In this document: one piece after another, positions 59,384-64,000 of the stretch
Position numbering within the stretch: the first letter of the stretch is position 1
Layout: each line of letters opens with the position of its first letter
Source of the DNA: an uncultured Verrucomicrobia subdivision 3 bacterium
Lineage (GTDB): Bacteria > Verrucomicrobiota > Verrucomicrobiia > Limisphaerales > UBA8199
DNA length: 64,000 bases
Direction of reading: 5' to 3'
NCBI GenBank assembly: GCA_903913865.1
Contig: CAIWMU010000139.1
Span: 16,915 to 80,914, forward strand
Notes under the pieces: model-generated
Databases searched by the model: none
What the model was told of the DNA's origin: nothing
The model's input: the letters and a program-made list of their open reading frames with translations, nothing else
Program-made: the position numbers and the translations under genes

Positions 59384-60559
59384 ATGCGGGTCACCCATGT
59401 CATCACCCGGTTGATCATTGGGGGCGCCCAGGAGAACACGATATCCTCAGTGCTCGGTTTGCGCAGCAAACCGGGATTGGATGTCAACCTCGTCTCCGGA
59501 CCCACCACCGGGCCGGAGGGATCACTTGAGCACCTGTTCGCTGAGCACCCCGGTGCCTTGCGTCTGCTGCCAAACCTGGTAAGGCCTGTCCATCCCATCA
59601 GGGATTGGTTGGCGTATAGGCAATTACGTTCCTTTTTCCTGTCCGAGCGTCCGGATGTGGTGCACACGCATAGTGGAAAAGCAGGGGTTCTCGGGAGGCT
59701 CGCCGCTGCCTCTGCCGGTGTCCCCATCATTATTCATACGATCCATGGCCCATCCTTCGGCACCTTTCAGTCACCGTTGGCGAACCTGATTTTTCTTACT
59801 GCTGAGCGCCGTGCTTCCCGGGTTACCACCCATTTTGTCTCAGTCGCGGATGCCATGACCCGCCAATACCTTGCTGCGGGGATCGGGAAGCCAGACCAGT
59901 ATACCCGCATCCTTAGCGGGTTCGACCTCGGGCCTTTTTTATCGGCCAGAAATTGTCCTGAACTGCGGAAGCGCTACGGTATAGAGCCGGATGATGTGGT
60001 GATCGGGAAGGTGGCCCGCATGTTCAAGCTGAAAGGGCATGACGATCTCTTCTCCATTGCGCCTGACCTGATCCGTGCCTGTCCCAAAGTGAAGTTCCTG
60101 CTTGTTGGCAGTGGTCCCTGGGAGACCCGGTTCAGACAACTAGCCCGGGACATGGGCATTGCAGGGCGGTTTGTGTTCACGGGACTTATCCCTCCGGAGC
60201 AGGTGGCGGAGTGGGTCGGAATAATGGATATTCTCGTGCACACCTCCCGGCGCGAAGGATTGGCAAGGGTCCTTCCGCAGGCGCTTGCAGCCGGAAAGCC
60301 GGTCGTTGCCTTCGATTGCGATGGGGCTTCTGAGATTTGCATCCATCACAAAACCGGGTTTCTTGTGCCTCCGGGTGATTCCAGTCAACTGCTTCGAGGC
60401 TTGCGAGACCTGACGGAGTCTGCTGAATTGCGGAGTCAGTTCGGCGAGACGGGGAGGAACTTCGTGCGGGACCGTTTTTCTGTGGCGCGCATGGTGGATG
60501 ACCTCCACGCTCTCTATCTGCGATTGGATCGCCAGCTTATTTCCCCAACTCGCGTCTGA
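59384..60559 (+). CDS. Glycosyltransferase family 4 protein
   Basis: The 391-residue GT-B protein opens VTHVITRLIIGGAQENT, the usual N-terminal GT4 motif. PDVVHTHSGKAGVLGRLAA follows, then the C-terminal donor half (KVARMFKLKGHDDLF, LLVGSGPW, FTGLIPPEQV). In the EX7E motif (REGLARVLPQALAAGKPVV) the second Glu is Gln; I believe this variant recurs in a GT4 subgroup, so activity is not excluded. It probably adds a sugar from a nucleotide-sugar donor in exopolysaccharide or lipid-linked glycan synthesis. The preceding membrane-protein gene is 7 nt away. Confidence 0.93.
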   Translation: MRVTHVITRLIIGGAQENTISSVLGLRSKPGLDVNLVSGPTTGPEGSLEHLFAEHPGALRLLPNLVRPVHPIRDWLAYRQLRSFFLSERPDVVHTHSGKAGVLGRLAAASAGVPIIIHTIHGPSFGTFQSPLANLIFLTAERRASRVTTHFVSVADAMTRQYLAAGIGKPDQYTRILSGFDLGPFLSARNCPELRKRYGIEPDDVVIGKVARMFKLKGHDDLFSIAPDLIRACPKVKFLLVGSGPWETRFRQLARDMGIAGRFVFTGLIPPEQVAEWVGIMDILVHTSRREGLARVLPQALAAGKPVVAFDCDGASEICIHHKTGFLVPPGDSSQLLRGLRDLTESAELRSQFGETGRNFVRDRFSVARMVDDLHALYLRLDRQLISPTRV

Positions 60560-60934
60560 GGAAAGGTGGCCGGTGGATTTCAACTCCATCCTTTTATGAT
60601 CGAAAGAGGCGGGGGCGTGGTCCCTCGCGGATGAGGCTTCACCTATGGGACTGCTTACCCCCGATCCTGTTTCCGTCCCCAAAGGGGCTTCACTTCCGGT
60701 TTCGATCTGGAAGTATTCCAACTTTCCCTGCAGGGAGGGCTCGTCGCCCTGGTGAAGGTAGGGTCCCACGCTGAACGGTTTCGACTTTCTCATGCCCCCC
60801 AAGTGATTGGGTGTCCTATGTGTTCACTACCTCCGGTTGGGAGGTCATTGGATTTGCGATGGTTGAAAGTATGCGAGGTGGTCAAAGATCGACACCTTTC
60901 CTGTCGCGAAGAGTTGGGAATTGTGAGCAGAAAG
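60560..60934. other. Intergenic region with possible RNA structure, no supported gene
   Basis: No convincing gene lies between the GT4 stop and the glnK promoter. Nested pairings are visible on the plus strand: GATCGAAA (60598-60605) with TTTCGATC (60700-60707), CGGGGG (60610-60615) with CCCCCG (60658-60663), and GTCCC (60620-60624) with GGGAC (60647-60651). A perfect palindrome TCCCTGCAGGGA (60725-60736) and a hairpin AGGGC/GCCCT (60736-60750) follow. Such pairings can occur by chance in a region this long. It may hold a small RNA or a terminator. Confidence 0.3.
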
Positions 60935-60951
60935 TGCCCTGATCAGGGGCA
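60935..60951 (+). promoter_or_regulatory. NtrC-type activator site (TGC-N11-GCA)
   Basis: TGCCCTGATCAGGGGCA matches the TGC-N11-GCA spacing of NtrC sites and has an internal dyad. It lies about 32 bp upstream of the sigma-54 -24 element, a suitable place for an enhancer-binding protein. Confidence 0.6.
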
Positions 60952-60981
60952 AATTGTGATTTTTTGCCCAATCGGGATGTT

Positions 60982-60997
60982 TGGCACGGTTGGTGCA
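60982..60997 (+). promoter_or_regulatory. Sigma-54 (RpoN) promoter of glnK-amtB
   Basis: TGGCACGGTTGGTGCA matches the -24/-12 consensus TGGCACG-N4-TTGCA with one mismatch. The invariant GG and GC are exactly 12 bp apart. It lies about 90 bp before the glnK start. Sigma-54 control of PII and ammonium-transporter genes is well known. Confidence 0.82.
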
Positions 60998-61033
60998 TAG
61001 GGATGAATGCGAATGCCGGCGCAAGCTTTATAA

Positions 61034-61423
<390 letters not shown>

Positions 61424-61464
61424 GCTAGAACACTCGAACAAAACCTAAAACAACTCTGACTTCA

Positions 61465-62928
61465 ATGAAATATATTCTACTTACCCTCGGATTGATGACC
61501 CTGATGCTCTCCAGTGCCGTGCCCGTGAGGGCCGCCGACGCCGCGCCAGCGGCTGAGCGCTCGGTGCAGGAGCGTCTGGAGGATCTGGAAGCATACGTCA
61601 ACAATGGGGCCCGAAATGCGAGCACGAACACCGTCTCGAAGATTACAGGGCCTGGCCCCGGTCACAATGGCTGGATGATGACCAGTTCCGCTCTCGTGCT
61701 GTTCATGACGCTCCCCGGCCTGGCTTTGTTTTACGGTGGCCTCGTGAGGCGCAAGAATGTGCTCTCCGTGCTGGCCCAATGCCTTGGGATCGCCGGCCTT
61801 GTTACCATACTCTGGTGGGCGGTAGGCTACTCATTCGCCTTCCACTCAGGATCATCGATCCTGGGCGGGCTCGACTGGGCATTCCTTAATGGTGTGGACT
61901 CATCGCCCAACACGGACTACGCGGCCTGGGTTTCCCATAACGTTTTCTCCATGTATCAGCTGATGTTCGCGATCATCACCCCGGCCCTGATCGTGGGTGC
62001 GATTGCGGAACGCATGAAATTCTCCGCGATCGTTCTTTTTGTGACCCTCTGGATGTTCGTGGTTTACTTCCCGCTCGCCCACATGGTGTGGGGGATTGAT
62101 GGTCTGATGAACGGTGTCTGGAATGCGAATGCCAAGATCAAGGCGATTGATTTTGCCGGAGGCACAGTGGTTCACATGTCCTCCGGGTGGTCTGCCCTGG
62201 TATTGTGTATCATCCTCGGCAAGCGCCTCGGGTTCGGCAAGGAGCCGATGCCGCCGCACAACATGGTGCTTTGCATGGTCGGCACGGGAATGCTGTGGGT
62301 TGGCTGGTATGGATTCAACGCAGGCAGTGCTGTGGCCGCTGACGGTGTGGCTGCAAACGCATTCATGACAACCACATTGGCAACTGCCACTGCCTGCTTT
62401 GTGTGGGCTTTCGCAGAATACCTCCTCCGTGGAAAGCCGAGTATCCTGGGTTTCTGCTCCGGTGCCGTAGCCGGTCTGGTGGTGATCACCCCGGCCTGCG
62501 GATTCGTGACTGCCAGTGGGGCGATGATCATCGGTGTGCTTGCCGGGTTGGTTCCCTTCTTCGCCTGTTACAAGCTCAAGGGATGGCTCGGATATGACGA
62601 CGCCTTGGATACCTTCGGCGTGCACGCAGTCGGCGGAACTCTTGGAGCCCTTGTGACCGGATTCCTGGCGCGCAATTCAGCCAACGCCAATCTCGCAACG
62701 AATCTGAAGGACTATGTTAAGGATTCGATGTTCCAACCCCTGGTTCTGGAGCAGCTGAAGGCCATCGCCCTCACCCTGGTTATTGCGGTGGTAGGAACCA
62801 CTGTGATCGCCTTCGTGGTAAAAGCCCTGATCGGCCTGAGGGTATCGGCTGAGACTGAAACATCCGGTCTGGACCTCGTCGAACATGGTGAGGAAGGCTA
62901 CCACACTGGCGGTTCGGCAAGAATGTAA
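61465..62928 (+). CDS. amtB: Ammonium transporter
   Basis: The 487-residue Amt/MEP/Rh channel has a cleavable-looking signal peptide (LLTLGLMTLMLSSAVPVRAADA). A short polar, coiled-coil-like extension follows (RSVQERLEDLEAYVNNG), then the eleven-helix channel. Family motifs: FYGGLVRRKNVLS, GAIAERMKFSA, DFAGGTVVHMSSG (pore His region), GMLWVGWYGFNAGSA and DTFGVHAVGGTLGAL (second pore His). It moves ammonium across the inner membrane and is blocked by GlnK at high nitrogen. It lies between glnK and glnA. Confidence 0.96.
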   Translation: MKYILLTLGLMTLMLSSAVPVRAADAAPAAERSVQERLEDLEAYVNNGARNASTNTVSKITGPGPGHNGWMMTSSALVLFMTLPGLALFYGGLVRRKNVLSVLAQCLGIAGLVTILWWAVGYSFAFHSGSSILGGLDWAFLNGVDSSPNTDYAAWVSHNVFSMYQLMFAIITPALIVGAIAERMKFSAIVLFVTLWMFVVYFPLAHMVWGIDGLMNGVWNANAKIKAIDFAGGTVVHMSSGWSALVLCIILGKRLGFGKEPMPPHNMVLCMVGTGMLWVGWYGFNAGSAVAADGVAANAFMTTTLATATACFVWAFAEYLLRGKPSILGFCSGAVAGLVVITPACGFVTASGAMIIGVLAGLVPFFACYKLKGWLGYDDALDTFGVHAVGGTLGALVTGFLARNSANANLATNLKDYVKDSMFQPLVLEQLKAIALTLVIAVVGTTVIAFVVKALIGLRVSAETETSGLDLVEHGEEGYHTGGSARM

Positions 62929-62940
62929 CAAAGCAGATGT

Positions 62941-62987
62941 GGGGTCAGTTCCAGAACTCCCTTCTGGAAGATTCCGGGACTGACCCC
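62941..62987 (+). terminator. Branched hairpin between amtB and glnA
   Basis: GGGGTCAGT (62941-62949) pairs perfectly with ACTGACCCC (62979-62987). Inside lies an 8-bp hairpin TTCCAGAA/TTCTGGAA (62949-62956, 62962-62969). There is no T-run. It could be a terminator or processing site that sets glnA expression apart from amtB, or a REP-like palindrome. Confidence 0.5.
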
Positions 62988-63064
62988 CAACTCCCTGGTA
63001 GTAAACAGCAACCGCGCTGGATTCGATCAGGGATCAAACAAAAAAATAATAGAACGACACAAAT

Positions 63065-64000
63065 ATGAGCACTCCCAAGAGCGTAATTGAGTTGGCAAAG
63101 AAAGCCGGAGCCAAGATGGTCGACATCAAGTTTGTCGACACCTTCGGCACCTGGCAGCACTTCAGCTGCCCGATCCGGGAACTGACAACCGAGGTATTCG
63201 AGGAAGGTCTGGGCTTTGACGGCTCCAGCATCCGCGGATGGAAGAGCATCGAGGCATCGGACATGCTGGCCATGCCGGATCCGGCAACGGCCTTCATCGA
63301 TCCCTTCTGTGCGGAACCCACCTTGAGCCTGACCTGCACCATTGCGGAAACAGGGACCCACGAGCCCTATTCCCGCGATCCCCGTGCCATTGGCCAGAGG
63401 GCGGAAAAGTATCTGACAAGCACCGGCCTGGCCGATTCTGCCGTGTTCGGCCCGGAAGCTGAATTTTTCATCTTCGACAATGTCCAGTATGAGAGCCGGA
63501 GCAACGGCACCTTCTACTCCGTTGATTCGGAGGAGGGCATCTGGAACAGCGGTCGCGACGAGGGTCCGAATCTGGGCTACAAGATCCGGAACAAGGAAGG
63601 CTATTTCCCGGTCGCCCCGGCTGACACCCAGCAGGACATCCGCACCGAAATGTGCCTGGTCATGGAAGAACTCGGAGTCAAGATCGAGCGCCAGCACCAT
63701 GAAGTGGCCACCGCCGGTCAGGCGGAGATCGATTACCGTTTCGACACGCTCATCAAGGCTGCCGACGCGATGATGGTTTACAAATACGTCGTCAAGAACG
63801 TGGCCCGCAAGCACGGCAAGACGGCCTGTTTCATGCCGAAGCCGCTGTTCGGTGATAATGGCTCCGGGATGCACACCCACATGAGCTTGTGGAAGAAGGG
63901 CAAGCCGTTGTTTGCCGGTAATGAATATGCGGGCCTGTCCCAGATGGCACTGTATTATGCGGGCGGTTTGCTGAAGCACGCCAAGGCTCTGTGCGCGATC
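63065..64000 (+). CDS. glnA: Glutamine synthetase, type I (3' part outside window)
   Basis: GlnA makes glutamine from glutamate, ammonia and ATP. The frame is open from ATG 63065 to the right edge (312 codons). It starts [24 protein letters not shown]. It contains the beta-grasp [10 protein letters not shown] motif, [11 protein letters not shown] (metal Glu), [16 protein letters not shown] and [20 protein letters not shown] (ATP/metal region), all in GSI order. The adenylylation Tyr region is outside the window. About 470 residues would be expected in full. It follows amtB after a 136-bp gap with a branched hairpin. Confidence 0.97.
   Translation, partial: MSTPKSVIELAKKAGAKMVDIKFVDTFGTWQHFSCPIRELTTEVFEEGLGFDGSSIRGWKSIEASDMLAMPDPATAFIDPFCAEPTLSLTCTIAETGTHEPYSRDPRAIGQRAEKYLTSTGLADSAVFGPEAEFFIFDNVQYESRSNGTFYSVDSEEGIWNSGRDEGPNLGYKIRNKEGYFPVAPADTQQDIRTEMCLVMEELGVKIERQHHEVATAGQAEIDYRFDTLIKAADAMMVYKYVVKNVARKHGKTACFMPKPLFGDNGSGMHTHMSLWKKGKPLFAGNEYAGLSQMALYYAGGLLKHAKALCAI

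Noticed and set aside
59384..60559. Inactive glycosyltransferase due to Gln in the EX7E motif
   Set aside because: The rest of the donor site is intact and I recall the EGLARVLPQAL form from other GT4 proteins, so loss of function is not supported.
60541..60800. RNase P RNA, tmRNA or 6S RNA
   Set aside because: GAGGAAAGG and GGTTTCGAC resemble fragments of conserved motifs, but the remaining obligatory motifs of these RNAs are missing.
60140..60802. Minus-strand open frame of 220 codons
   Set aside because: Most of it lies antisense to the glycosyltransferase, and the rest has no recognisable domain, signal or start context.

Overview
The window reads as a chromosomal segment of a Verrucomicrobiota-type bacterium, moderately GC-rich and possibly close to the Pedosphaera/Limisphaerales side of the phylum. 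This is inferred from style, not from a marker gene. The signs are very large exported multidomain proteins, C-terminal repeats of the 'YRIQSSTN..W' type, Tat-exported Gfo/Idh/MocA oxidoreductases, FGE-like proteins, and many starts with no clear Shine-Dalgarno sequence. I saw no tRNA, rRNA, CRISPR array or insertion sequence.

Layout. 1-7.4 kb: a GH106-like rhamnosidase (minus, cut by the left edge), an exported FGE-domain protein, a Tat-exported Gfo/Idh/MocA oxidoreductase and an ApbE lipoprotein; this looks like polysaccharide-related and envelope redox functions. 7.4-20.1 kb: housekeeping genes. These are a small SLBB-like lipoprotein, panB, cvpA, a SWIM/SNF2 helicase, a double CbiX-type chelatase, a tyrA-aroA-cmk-plsC cluster, a tmk/cysS pair with overlapping ends, and an RluE-type pseudouridine synthase. 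20.1-26.5 kb: a huge exported subtilase (minus) and a DUF554 membrane protein.

26.8-55.3 kb is the centrepiece: four same-strand genes, the first three translationally coupled through ATGA-type overlaps. The first encodes a 7293-residue exported protein. It contains three arrays of exactly seven FG-GAP repeats each (three predicted 7-bladed propellers), four LamG domains, two C-type-lectin-like domains, PPC, Ig-like, FN3, CARDB and InlB-like domains, and a beta-helix. It ends in 19 consecutive glycines, a Hint (hedgehog/intein) self-processing domain and a 26-residue tail. The next genes encode an exported 1340-residue protein with another 7-bladed propeller, an exported double-rhodanese-like protein with no cysteine at all, and an exported FN3/cohesin-like protein. 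I propose this as a self-processing giant surface or secreted assembly. The domains are read from sequence; the joint function is inference.

55.3-60.6 kb: a sugar-phosphate-isomerase-like TIM barrel (minus), then a DUF2723/TPR membrane protein and a GT4 glycosyltransferase. 60.6-64 kb: a nitrogen-assimilation cluster, glnK-amtB-glnA (glnA cut by the right edge). It is preceded by a near-consensus sigma-54 promoter and an NtrC-type TGC-N11-GCA site, so ammonium uptake, PII signalling and glutamine synthesis are probably nitrogen-controlled together.
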